In this document: positions 15,969 to 24,210 of the stretch, piece after piece
Position numbering within the stretch: the stretch's first letter is position 1
Layout: every line of letters begins with the position of its first letter
Assembly: GCF_004354985.1 (NCBI RefSeq)
Contig: NZ_SMSK01000013.1
Location: 62,001 to 126,000, forward strand
Source: Segetibacter sp. 3557_3
Lineage (GTDB): Bacteria > Bacteroidota > Bacteroidia > Chitinophagales > Chitinophagaceae
Direction of reading: 5' to 3'
Length of the DNA stretch: 64,000 nucleotides
The notes under the pieces: generated by a model
What the model was told of the DNA's origin: nothing
Database searches by the model: none
The model's input: only the letters and a program-made list of their open reading frames with translations
Translations under genes and position numbers: made by a program

Positions 15969-18161
15969 ATGGTTCGATATCTATTCCTTTTTACAGCGCT
16001 TTTTTCCTCCTTAATCGTTGCAGCTCAACCCAAAACAGCTGTTCCGATGATGCGCAGAATTTTTCATGAGAATATTGATAAGGCGCAAAGAGCCATTGAT
16101 AAAGTAGACAGAAAGGAAGACAAATTTGTTTTTCCAGGTAAAGACGAGGCTGAGAACCAGCGCGTGTCTACTGCACTATACGCCAAGGTTGACGAGATTA
16201 AAAATTATATCGAGCACGACAAGTCCCTGGAAGACAATGCTAAGATCAAGTATCTCAGGGGCCTGGCAGAAACACTCACCAGCTTTGAACTTGCATTAAA
16301 GAAGAAACAGGTTACCCCTGCACAACTTCCAGAATTGGTGATGGGTTTCAAAACGGCGCAGGAACTGGAGAAGAAGGGTCTATCCATTGTACCGGTAATA
16401 GAGGTAAATCCTCCTGAAATCGGCGACATTCTGATTAGAAGTTACTCCTTTCAGCAAAATGTGGGTTTGGGGTTGGCTAAGAACATCATTATGCTGAAAA
16501 CCTGTGAGAAGAATCCAAACCAGATCCTTCCGTTACTGCTGAAGAATCCCAATGTTCATTTTGCAGATAGTTTGATTAAAACCGTAGCGTACATAAAGCA
16601 GGAAGAGTTATACACGTACGCGCAATCGACCAACACCCAACTCGGCAGGCGCATTCAGCGCATAGATGAACCACTCGTGAAAATGATCAGTAAGCTGGCA
16701 ACCATGAATACAGGCCGGCTGTATTTTCCGTTTCTCGACGACCTTTATAAGGGCAAAACAACCATTGAAGAGCTTGATAAAGACATGAGTGATGATACCC
16801 GGTATTATCGCCTGCTGGTTAAAACAGAGATCAAAAATGCTGAGCGTTTAAAGAATAACGATACCCCAATGGCTATGCATGCGCTCACCAGCATGCTCCG
16901 TAAAAAAGCAGTAGACGTTTACATTAACGCGATCAATGGTTTACATGAACAACCTGACCAGGTTCGTTTCAGGTCACTTGAACCTTTAAGCCCCCAGGAG
17001 TTGTATTTCCTGTGCATTATGGGTGAAGAGGATATATACACCAGCAGTTACCTCGGCGTATATAAGCGTATCTTTCAGAAGCTCAAAAGCGGGAACAGCG
17101 ATAGTTTGCTGGCCAGTGTGAACTACGATCATTTCAAGAAGTTCATTAAGATGGCGGCGAACTACAATATGTTGGACGACTTTCTGAAAAAAATGGAAAG
17201 TGGCAGAGCTGAGACGTTGATGCGTTCCTTCGCCGCGGGCCTCGAGAAAACCGATAATCTTGAAGACGCTGTTGACGTTGCGGATTCTTACGCCAGCATT
17301 TCTGATCCGGGATTGAGGAAGCTGATCATGGAAGAGATTGACAAGAACTACAATCGTGTTAAAACGGCCTCCGACAAAAGAGGAGTAGTTATTTACGACA
17401 TCCTGCAAACCGTTTTTCAGAGTATTGACTCCACCAAAAAAGTTGACTTATCTGAAAAGTTTGGTATTCCACCGATTTACAGTGTTCGTAACAATAACCT
17501 CAGGGATACTTCAGGCAGGATCATCATTCAACAGTTTTTTTATGGTGATAAGGACGGGGTAACGGTGTTTAACAACTTTAAGGCGGCATACAGTAATGCC
17601 AATTGGAAAATCATCAACAAGCCCGAATGGATAGAAGTGGTTTCTACAAGAGGAACCCCGGTTACGATCTATTCAAACCGCCCGCTCGACGAAGAAAAAG
17701 ACCTCGATGCCAAAGCGCAGAAAAGCTTGGGCAGCTACCTGTACGAAAAAGATCTTCAGCCAACGGTTGTAATTCACCGTGGACACAGTTATTATGTAAA
17801 ATACACAATTGAACAGCTTGCTCCTTCGGCGAAAGTTGTTTTGCTGGGAAGTTGCGGCGGATACCACGCGCTGAATGAAGTACTGGGGATTTGCCCTTTT
17901 GCACACATTATTGCAAGCAAGCAGGTAGGTACCGGTACAGTGAACCAACCAATGATCATTGCGCTTACAGAAACGCTAAGACAAGGACGCGACCTCAACT
18001 GGCCAAGTATGTGGAAGGATTTTGAAAAGCGGTTTAAGGGCAACGAACGCTTCGATGATTATGTTCCGCCCTATAATAACCTGGGAGCAATTTTCATAAT
18101 GGTTTATAATAAGAGCATGGATGCAACACCCGGCCTTACTGAAGGTAGTGCGAGCCTCTGA
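15969..18161 (+). CDS. Exported protein with C-terminal caspase-like (clan CD) features
   Basis: The 730-residue protein has a signal peptide (likely cleaved after IVAAQ). Residues 30-500 are mostly helical and match no family I recognise. From about 515 the pattern changes to alternating strands and helices, with VVIHRGHS (His603, His606) and, after one helix, KVVLLGSCGG (Cys629). A hydrophobic strand ending in His-Gly or Gly-His and a second ending just before Cys is the layout of clan CD cysteine peptidases (caspase, gingipain, separase, CHAT). The His-Cys spacing is short, so an inactive or divergent relative is possible. It is divergent from the PhoB-like gene and 96 bp before an ABC exporter. 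Confidence 0.7.
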   Translation: MVRYLFLFTALFSSLIVAAQPKTAVPMMRRIFHENIDKAQRAIDKVDRKEDKFVFPGKDEAENQRVSTALYAKVDEIKNYIEHDKSLEDNAKIKYLRGLAETLTSFELALKKKQVTPAQLPELVMGFKTAQELEKKGLSIVPVIEVNPPEIGDILIRSYSFQQNVGLGLAKNIIMLKTCEKNPNQILPLLLKNPNVHFADSLIKTVAYIKQEELYTYAQSTNTQLGRRIQRIDEPLVKMISKLATMNTGRLYFPFLDDLYKGKTTIEELDKDMSDDTRYYRLLVKTEIKNAERLKNNDTPMAMHALTSMLRKKAVDVYINAINGLHEQPDQVRFRSLEPLSPQELYFLCIMGEEDIYTSSYLGVYKRIFQKLKSGNSDSLLASVNYDHFKKFIKMAANYNMLDDFLKKMESGRAETLMRSFAAGLEKTDNLEDAVDVADSYASISDPGLRKLIMEEIDKNYNRVKTASDKRGVVIYDILQTVFQSIDSTKKVDLSEKFGIPPIYSVRNNNLRDTSGRIIIQQFFYGDKDGVTVFNNFKAAYSNANWKIINKPEWIEVVSTRGTPVTIYSNRPLDEEKDLDAKAQKSLGSYLYEKDLQPTVVIHRGHSYYVKYTIEQLAPSAKVVLLGSCGGYHALNEVLGICPFAHIIASKQVGTGTVNQPMIIALTETLRQGRDLNWPSMWKDFEKRFKGNERFDDYVPPYNNLGAIFIMVYNKSMDATPGLTEGSASL

Positions 18162-18242
18162 CGAACATCGGATTTACTGCTAACCGGGCTTAGATTGCCC
18201 CCTACCAGGGACAGGCCACATGTTGTTGTGGCACATTAATCT

Positions 18243-18250
18243 TATTTTTG
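18243..18250 (+). promoter_or_regulatory. -7 element of the ABC exporter gene
   Basis: TATTTTTG matches TAnnTTTG and ends seven bases before the ATG, predicting a leader of only a few bases. Confidence 0.45.
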
Positions 18251-18257
18251 ACGTTCT

Positions 18258-20069
18258 ATGGCTGAAGCAGTAAAGAAGAAGGTATTTGACGTAAAACTTT
18301 TCAAACGGGTATTTCAATTTGTAAAGCCTTACAGACGACAATTTTACTGGAGCATTATCCTGGCTGTTTTACTCGCCATTTTCGCACCCATCAGACCGCT
18401 GCTGATCCAGGTTACGATAGATGCTGCCACGGGCAAAGCGATCCGGCTTCCTGAATGGATACAGTTCCTCCTGTTTAACCCGGATATGTCGGATGCGACC
18501 CGGTTTATTATTTCGGTTACGATTTTCCAGGTTGTTTTTCTGTTTATTGAGACCGGTGTGCGTTTCGTTTTCTCCTACATGACTGCGCTGCTTGGGCAAA
18601 GTGTTGTAAAAGATCTAAGGGTTACAGTTTACAAAAAGGTCATGGGGTTGAACCTTGCACAGTTCGATAAGACGCCGATTGGAACGCTCACCACCCGCAC
18701 CATCAACGATATCGAGAGTATCAACGAGATATTTTCTGAAGGGCTAATCCCTATCATTGCCGACTTGTTGTCGATCATCTTTACGCTGGCGACAATGTTT
18801 TGGATCGACTGGCGCCTTACGTTGATCAGCATTATCCCTTTTCCCATTCTTATTATTGCTACCTATTACTTCAAAGAAAGCGTAAACAAGTCGTTCATAC
18901 GGGTAAGAAATGCCGTTTCGAGCCTGAACGCTTTTGTGCAGGAGCATATCACCGGGATGCAGATTGTACAGGCTTTTGCTGCTGAAGACAGGGAGTTTAA
19001 CAAATTCAGGCGGATCAATAAGGAGCACCGCAACGCAAACGTAAATGCCATATTTGCTTATTCCGTATTCTTCCCGGTTGTAGAGGTGGTACTTGCAGTT
19101 AGTATGGGCTTATTGGTTTGGTGGATAGCGGGTAACCGGCTGGACGCGGGACTGCTGGTTGCATTTATACTTTACCTGAACCAAATATTCAGGCCGCTAC
19201 GGGTTATTGCCGACAAGTTCAACGTAATCCAGATGGGGATGGTTTCGAGCGAAAGGGTATTTAAAGTGCTCGACAATGATGACATGATTACGTACCAGGG
19301 GGATCATAACCCGGTGCAGGTTAACGGCAAAGTAGAATTCAAAAATGTATGGTTTGCCTACGCTGAAGAGAATTATGTGTTGAAAGACCTTTCATTTGTT
19401 GTGAAGCCTGGCGAAACGGTTGCCCTCGTTGGCCATACCGGCAGTGGAAAAACAACCATCATCAGCTTGCTCAACAGGCTTTACCATATCACGAAGGGTG
19501 AGGTTAAAATTGACGACGTTAAAATTGAAGAGTATAAGCTTGACCGCCTACGCAGTAGTGTAGGGGTGGTATTGCAGGATGTGTTTCTTTTCTCAGGTAG
19601 TGTGCTGGACAATATCACACTTAGAAATCCTGCAATAACAAAAGAGCAGGTTGTTGAAGCAGCTAAAATGATCGGGGTTCATGATTTCATCATGCAATTG
19701 CCGGGAGATTACGACTACAACGTAATGGAACGGGGAAGCACGTTAAGTCTTGGGCAACGCCAATTGCTAAGCTTCATAAGGGCGCTCTTGTATAATCCTT
19801 CTATATTGATTCTTGACGAGGCAACGTCTTCGATCGACACAGAAAGTGAGATGCTGATCCAGCATGCGATAGATAAACTTGTTTCCGGACGAACTTCCAT
19901 AATCATTGCACATCGGTTATCAACTATTCGTAAAGCTGATAAAATCATCGTGCTGGATAAGGGAGAAATGAAGGAAGCGGGAACCCACGATGAATTACTG
20001 GCCTTAGGTGGCTTTTATGCGAAACTGCATAATATGCAGTTTGAAAGGAAACGTGCATTTATTGCTTAG
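18258..20069 (+). CDS. ABC exporter, MsbA-like half-transporter
   Basis: The 603-residue protein fuses six transmembrane helices (about 25-330) to an ATPase domain. Walker A is GHTGSGKTT, the Q-loop is VVLQDVFLFSG, the ABC signature is LSLGQRQLL, Walker B is ILILDEATSSID, and the H-loop is in IIAHRLST. Half-transporters of this type work as homodimers and export lipids, lipid-linked sugars, peptides or drugs from the cytoplasmic membrane. The substrate cannot be read from the sequence. It has its own candidate promoter. Confidence 0.94.
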   Translation: MAEAVKKKVFDVKLFKRVFQFVKPYRRQFYWSIILAVLLAIFAPIRPLLIQVTIDAATGKAIRLPEWIQFLLFNPDMSDATRFIISVTIFQVVFLFIETGVRFVFSYMTALLGQSVVKDLRVTVYKKVMGLNLAQFDKTPIGTLTTRTINDIESINEIFSEGLIPIIADLLSIIFTLATMFWIDWRLTLISIIPFPILIIATYYFKESVNKSFIRVRNAVSSLNAFVQEHITGMQIVQAFAAEDREFNKFRRINKEHRNANVNAIFAYSVFFPVVEVVLAVSMGLLVWWIAGNRLDAGLLVAFILYLNQIFRPLRVIADKFNVIQMGMVSSERVFKVLDNDDMITYQGDHNPVQVNGKVEFKNVWFAYAEENYVLKDLSFVVKPGETVALVGHTGSGKTTIISLLNRLYHITKGEVKIDDVKIEEYKLDRLRSSVGVVLQDVFLFSGSVLDNITLRNPAITKEQVVEAAKMIGVHDFIMQLPGDYDYNVMERGSTLSLGQRQLLSFIRALLYNPSILILDEATSSIDTESEMLIQHAIDKLVSGRTSIIIAHRLSTIRKADKIIVLDKGEMKEAGTHDELLALGGFYAKLHNMQFERKRAFIA

Positions 20070-20127
20070 TTCACGTACTTGACGCAGCTAATCTGAGCCG
20101 GGTACAGCGATTTTGGGAACACTGCCA

Positions 20128-21207
20128 TCAGAACAATCGGCCCTGTTGTCCCGGTCTTCTAAACTGACTACAATCAAGGTCGAGCCGTTCATGATTTAGG
20201 CCGTACTTCTCAGTATATTTCCTGTATTGTTGCGCAACCATTTCTGCTATATTTCCTTCCCCTCTCATTCTTACTCCCCACCTGCTGTCATTCACTTTTC
20301 CGCCGTGACTTGCTTCGATAAGGTGCCACACTTTATCTGCTCTGTCTGGAAAATTCTTATACAACCAATCGTGGAAAAGCAATTTGATTGCACCATTTAA
20401 GCGAATAAATGTGTAGGCAGAGAAGCTCGCACCGGCATCGCTGGCAGCTTTGATAATATTGTGCATCTCATGGTCATTCAATCCCGGGATCATTGGTCCA
20501 AGCATAACCCCCATTCGCACACCAGCTTTGCTCATCTCCTCTATTAACTTCAGTCTTTGCCGGGCAGTAGTCGTTCTTGGTTCCATTACTCTTCTTAAAT
20601 CATCGTTCAGGGAGGTAATCGATACCAGGATACTAACCAGCTTTTTGCCCGCCATTTCGGATAAAAGGTCTTTGTCGCGAAGCATGCCTGCATTCTTTGT
20701 AATCATTCCAACCGGTTGATTGAACTCGTTGCAAACTTCCAGCAGGCTTCTCGTTAGCCTGAATTTTTGCTCAGCAGGTTGGTAGCAATCGGTATTACCG
20801 CTTAGACCAATTGGAGCACAGACCCATTTTGGGTTCATTAGAAATTTTCGCAACAGGTCAGGGGCATTCTTCTTAACTATGATTTTTCTTTCAAAATCAA
20901 GGCCTGCGCTATAGCCATAGTATTCGAAAGCGTTTCTTGCATAACAGTAGATACAGCCGTGTTCACAACCCTGGTAAGGGTTCATGCTGTACATCATGCC
21001 AACGTCGACGCTTTCAACTTTATTGACGATAGATTTCGAAACGTCAACCAGGTATTGGGTGGCTTCATTTTTTTCGGTCCATTCGTCAATACCTTCTACA
21101 TGTTCCTTAACCTGTTGGTTTCTGGTAAACTTGTTTGGAGTATTGAACTGGGCACCTCTTCCTTTAACGTAATCACTGATTTCGCCGTCACTATTTTCTA
21201 CAGCCAT
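20128..21207 (-). CDS. PA0069-family radical SAM protein (SPL-like)
   Basis: The protein (359 residues from the ATG at 21207) starts near KGRGAQFNTPNKF, as in PA0069/Rv2578c-type proteins. It carries the radical SAM cluster motif CEHGCIYCYAR, in which three Cys ligate a 4Fe-4S cluster. Related to spore photoproduct lyase, this widespread group has no firmly established reaction. An in-frame ATG at 21234 would add nine residues. It is the last gene of a minus-strand group after two LigT-like genes, but a hairpin separates it from them. Confidence 0.88.
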   Translation of the reverse strand: MAVENSDGEISDYVKGRGAQFNTPNKFTRNQQVKEHVEGIDEWTEKNEATQYLVDVSKSIVNKVESVDVGMMYSMNPYQGCEHGCIYCYARNAFEYYGYSAGLDFERKIIVKKNAPDLLRKFLMNPKWVCAPIGLSGNTDCYQPAEQKFRLTRSLLEVCNEFNQPVGMITKNAGMLRDKDLLSEMAGKKLVSILVSITSLNDDLRRVMEPRTTTARQRLKLIEEMSKAGVRMGVMLGPMIPGLNDHEMHNIIKAASDAGASFSAYTFIRLNGAIKLLFHDWLYKNFPDRADKVWHLIEASHGGKVNDSRWGVRMRGEGNIAEMVAQQYRKYTEKYGLNHERLDLDCSQFRRPGQQGRLF

Positions 21208-21256
21208 GATCTCACAATTTTTTCTGATCAACATCCTAACCGTTTGCGTATCCGTT

Positions 21257-21287
21257 ATCAGCGGCTATTAACGCCGAAGCCGCTGAT
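21257..21287 (-). repeat. Intercistronic hairpin
   Basis: ATCAGCGGC (21257-21265) and GCCGCTGAT (21279-21287) form a perfect 9-bp stem without a T-tract, between a LigT-like gene and the radical SAM gene. A processing or stability element is more likely than a terminator. Confidence 0.5.
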
Positions 21288-21302
21288 GCCCGTTACTCCC
21301 GC

Positions 21303-21911
21303 TTAGAATAGTGCACCCTGGGTTGTTAGCACCGGCATGTTTAAGAATTCAAAACGATGGATGACCTGGAAATTCAGCATGCCTTCAGGTTTTCGCAATA
21401 ACAACATGTCTTTCGCGATAAATCGTCCGGTGAATTGTTTGTGGCTGTATTCGAGCCAGCTTTTTTCAAATTGCCAGGGCAGAAGGTTTCGTGCAACGGT
21501 AATGTGTGCGTGCTCGTAAAAGTGTGGTTTCTGGTCGTTTGCCTTCATGAGCTGCTGCGCAGGCCTCAAACTTTTACCAACCATTTCGAGGGCGGCTTTA
21601 GATTCAACGTCGATGTAAATACTGTGTGCTGGGAAACTGCCGAAATTTCTGAGTTCAACTTTAAACGGTGGTATCGCCATTGCGATCATTTTAAACCGGT
21701 TTACCAGCCTTGGTTCAAGCAGTTGAAGTTGTTTAAACCTGACGAGCGGGATATTTGGCTTCCCTCGCTCAGCTTGCGGGGCTTCAAACTTTGTGGCAAA
21801 CTCTTTCTTCACCTGTAAGATCCGGTTTTTAAGATCTTCATGCGGTTGTAATACGAGCATGTATTCGCACATGCGGTAACCGGGTAACGGTATTACTTCA
21901 TCTTTGATCAT
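21303..21911 (-). CDS. LigT-like 2H phosphoesterase, one motif degenerate
   Basis: The 202-residue protein has the two-lobed 2H phosphoesterase fold, whose members open 2',3'-cyclic phosphates or join RNA with a 2',5' bond. The second motif is intact as HAHITVAR near residue 137. The first position reads KPNIPLVRF where the tandem paralogue has KPHIAIARF, so the first catalytic His is replaced by Asn. It may be inactive, regulatory or act on a different bond. It starts two bases after the stop of its paralogue, so the pair is one transcript and arose by tandem duplication. Confidence 0.8.
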   Translation of the reverse strand: MIKDEVIPLPGYRMCEYMLVLQPHEDLKNRILQVKKEFATKFEAPQAERGKPNIPLVRFKQLQLLEPRLVNRFKMIAMAIPPFKVELRNFGSFPAHSIYIDVESKAALEMVGKSLRPAQQLMKANDQKPHFYEHAHITVARNLLPWQFEKSWLEYSHKQFTGRFIAKDMLLLRKPEGMLNFQVIHRFEFLNMPVLTTQGALF

Positions 21912-21913
21912 TG

Positions 21914-22519
21914 CTAATTATTGTTTTTGAGTTGATTGTTCAGGTAGAAAATGTTGACCGTCTTGATCGGGGGTATTCCATTGGTTTTTCTAAGCAGCAC
22001 CAACTCCTGTACTTCAAACTCCTCATGAAATGTTCGTTGCGAATAGTCCAGCATTGCTTTGAGAAACGTATTCCCGGGCAGGTTCCTCGCTGTAGTGATG
22101 TGCACGTTTTGGATCAGTTGTAAGTCGGGGCAAGAGCAGGAACTGATATACTCATTGATTACCCCAAGCGCTTTACCAAGCTGGTGTAAGGGGTAGGGGT
22201 CCTGTATGCGTAAGAAAATGCGGTCAGGGGGAAATCCGCTATAGTTATTGAGTGTTACCGTAAACTTCTCCTGGGTGCAGCAAACACGCTGTATATAGCG
22301 TATGAGGGTATCTTCCATTTCTTCCTTTGCTGCAAAACGGGCAATGGCAATATGGGGCTTAAGTGTAAGTTGAGCGGTATGGCCATACCGTGTATAAAGG
22401 TCCTCGTTCCCGCGGGTGATCCTTTCTGCAAGCTCTTTGGACGCTGTTGCTACCAAGAGGTAGTCGGACAATTTTTCTTCGGGTACTATAGTCGGGCAAT
22501 CTTTATGTAGTGCTTCCAT
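21914..22519 (-). CDS. LigT-like 2H phosphoesterase
   Basis: The 201-residue protein keeps both His motifs of the 2H superfamily: KPHIAIARF near residue 55 and NVHITTAR near 138. The second position of the first motif is Ala rather than Thr or Ser, a mild deviation. Family members act on 2',3'-cyclic nucleotides or RNA ends in the cytoplasm. It is the promoter-proximal copy of a tandem pair. RtcB RNA ligase lies 1.7 kb away, which suggests, but does not prove, a role in RNA end repair. Confidence 0.82.
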   Translation of the reverse strand: MEALHKDCPTIVPEEKLSDYLLVATASKELAERITRGNEDLYTRYGHTAQLTLKPHIAIARFAAKEEMEDTLIRYIQRVCCTQEKFTVTLNNYSGFPPDRIFLRIQDPYPLHQLGKALGVINEYISSCSCPDLQLIQNVHITTARNLPGNTFLKAMLDYSQRTFHEEFEVQELVLLRKTNGIPPIKTVNIFYLNNQLKNNN

Positions 22520-23123
22520 AGCAAGTCATTTACGTCAATAAAGTTAGCATTTATTTGCTAAAATTATTAGTATTCGTAAATAATTTTATGGCCTCGCTAT
22601 AGTCCGTTGATCGGCTTGTGTTCGATCGGGAAGCGTTTACTAAGGGTGATTAGGTTGGATTTGAACAGCCGACTTGGTGGGGATCGCTATTCATTACGTT
22701 ATGTCTTTCAGCTAGCAATCTTTTTGGACCAATCGCCGTTTTTCGATTGCAGATCGTTGCCTGCCCAACTGCGCCAGTCTGAAGGGCGTCGCACTCCCGT
22801 CCGAACCGCTTCAGCCAGGCGGGCTTGTACTGTTTTCCACTAGCCGGCAAATTAAGCAAGCATTGGGCTTAACTAAGCGACATTGATCATTACTGTTTAT
22901 TGATTGCGGGGTAGCCGGCTGTGCTACGCAACAACGTAATATGAACCTGAATTCCTTTCGGGGTTCAGCAATGATTATTGTTGGCGTTTACAGAGCGCAA
23001 GCGGGTTTTCACGCCCTCGTTTAGAAAGGGCATAAAGGCGAGACAATATCAGTAAGGGATAAAGTGTTGCCAGCTGTTACAAGAGCATGACCGCGCTAAA
23101 TGGTAAGTGGACCTGGGAAGCGG
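22520..23123. other. Intergenic region with hairpins and a repeat
   Basis: No gene is supported in these 600 bases. They contain an AT-rich 10-bp inverted repeat (22559-22568 with 22579-22588), probably at the LigT promoter. They also hold the long form of the dispersed repeat (22753-22830), and two small hairpins: TGAACC/GGTTCA at 22942-22967 and GCCCT/AGGGC at 23013-23031. Confidence 0.5.
22753..22830 (+). repeat. Dispersed modular repeat, long form (reference copy)
   Basis: Order of blocks: ATCGTTGC, a 28-bp insert, GTCGCACT, a GC-rich insert with CCCGTCCG and GGCGGG arms that can pair, then CTTGTAC. The same blocks occur reversed at 43705-43778 with a closely similar second insert and a different first insert. 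Short forms lacking inserts occur at 13723, 36255 and 63625. All copies are intergenic. Confidence 0.7.
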
Positions 23124-23576
23124 TTAAAATATTTTTCCACTAACATCTGTGTCGAGGAGCTTGGATACAGAGTTATTAAATACGTCTTCTTTGCTCGCAA
23201 GCGCCTCGCGCAGGACATCATGCAAGGTAATTATTCCGACAAACTGGTTATTATCATATGCGGCTACGTACCGGGTACCCCGGGTATTCATCATGTACAT
23301 ACAATCTTCAACGGTTTTTGAAAGGCTTACTTCAGGAAGGTCGGTCGTCATAACTTCCCGCACCATTGTTTCCCTGCTGGACCGGCCCTGAAGAACCAGT
23401 TTACGGGTATAGTCCCGCTCGCTGAATATGCCCTTGTATTCGCCATCTTCGTACACAATCAGGTAGCTCAGGTTAACTGAAATCAACTTCTTTAGTGCAT
23501 CGATGACCATAGCGGTTGGTTCAATAAAGTTGGATGGTGACTCTTTTGTGTCTAGTATGTTCTGTACAGTTCGCAT
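23124..23576 (-). CDS. CBS-domain protein
   Basis: The 150-residue protein consists of two CBS motifs forming one Bateman module, with signatures YLIVYEDGEYKGIFSERDY in the first half and VAAYDNNQFVGIITLHDVL in the second. Such stand-alone modules bind adenine nucleotides or related ligands and regulate partner proteins in the cytoplasm. No fused effector domain is present, so the partner is unknown. It is a single-gene unit with long non-coding DNA on both sides. Confidence 0.9.
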   Translation of the reverse strand: MRTVQNILDTKESPSNFIEPTAMVIDALKKLISVNLSYLIVYEDGEYKGIFSERDYTRKLVLQGRSSRETMVREVMTTDLPEVSLSKTVEDCMYMMNTRGTRYVAAYDNNQFVGIITLHDVLREALASKEDVFNNSVSKLLDTDVSGKIF

Positions 23577-23900
23577 GATGCAGGTTTATAAGTCGAATAT
23601 AATCTTAGTTTTTGTGTATCGGTGATCAACTTAACTGGTTGCCCGGCTAATATCACAAAAAAGATGCGGGCCGGATGGTGCGCCAGCCGACAAAGATCAA
23701 CCGATTTTTGTATTTGCAAATCTACTGCCACCAGGGTGCAAATTATAGATCAGGCAAGGTGCTTTAATGATCGCTTTTACATGTGCCGTGAAGTATTAAC
23801 TACATGGCCAATGGTTAAAACGTTGCACAGTTATGTCGAATAACAGACGTTACAGGGGAACAAAAAGTATTGACTAAGCTTTATTTAAGCTTGTAAATAG

Positions 23901-23931
23901 TTTGTTAATGGGAAAATATGTAAGATGTTTG
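23901..23931 (+). promoter_or_regulatory. Promoter of the candidate small RNA
   Basis: TTTG (23901-23904), a 19-bp spacer and GATGTTTG (23924-23931) match TTTG-N19-TAnnTTTG with one mismatch. Confidence 0.45.
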
Positions 23932-23934
23932 CCA

Positions 23935-24071
23935 TACCAAAATCATTATATAAAGTAGTCGGCAAAGTGCACCTGGGTGTTTGCTCCAGGCAACACCGCT
24001 CTCTTAAGCCGATCTCATCGACCGCACGAAAACTAACTGACGCTCTGAACCCCGCAATCGCGGGGTTTTTT
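23935..24071 (+). ncRNA. Candidate small RNA, about 137 nt
   Basis: The predicted transcript starts a few bases after the -7 element at 23924-23931 and ends at the terminator AACCCCGC-AATC-GCGGGGTT plus T-run (24048-24071). Internally GGTGTT and AACACC form a hairpin near 23975-23997. It matches no RNA family I recognise (not SRP RNA, tmRNA or a known riboswitch). The next gene, rtcB, starts 139 bases past the terminator, so a long leader of rtcB with premature termination is an alternative. Confidence 0.45.
24048..24071 (+). terminator. Terminator of the candidate small RNA
   Basis: A perfect 8-bp stem (24048-24055 with 24060-24067), a 4-base loop and a T-run. No protein gene ends upstream on this strand. 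Confidence 0.85.
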
Positions 24072-24210
24072 GTTCCTGTAATTACCAACCCGGTGTTGTA
24101 CCGGTAACCTTTTGCGCCCCGCTGCCGCAAAGGCGGTATATAGAAGGCACAAAGGTTGTGACTATCCATCTGGTGTTTGATCTGAGCCGGTTAAGCTTAA
24201 AACAGCATAT

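Larger units (their letters stand above)
23577..24210. other. Intergenic region holding a candidate small RNA
   Basis: This gap between the divergent CBS-protein and rtcB genes has no supported protein gene. Its right half contains a promoter-like pair and terminator bounding about 137 bases (annotated separately). The left half shows nothing recognisable. Confidence 0.5.

Noticed and set aside
22650-22859. Short minus-strand frame containing YKPAWLKRFGREC
   Set aside because: It is the translation of the dispersed repeat; the same peptide pattern appears at 43595-43807 for the same reason.
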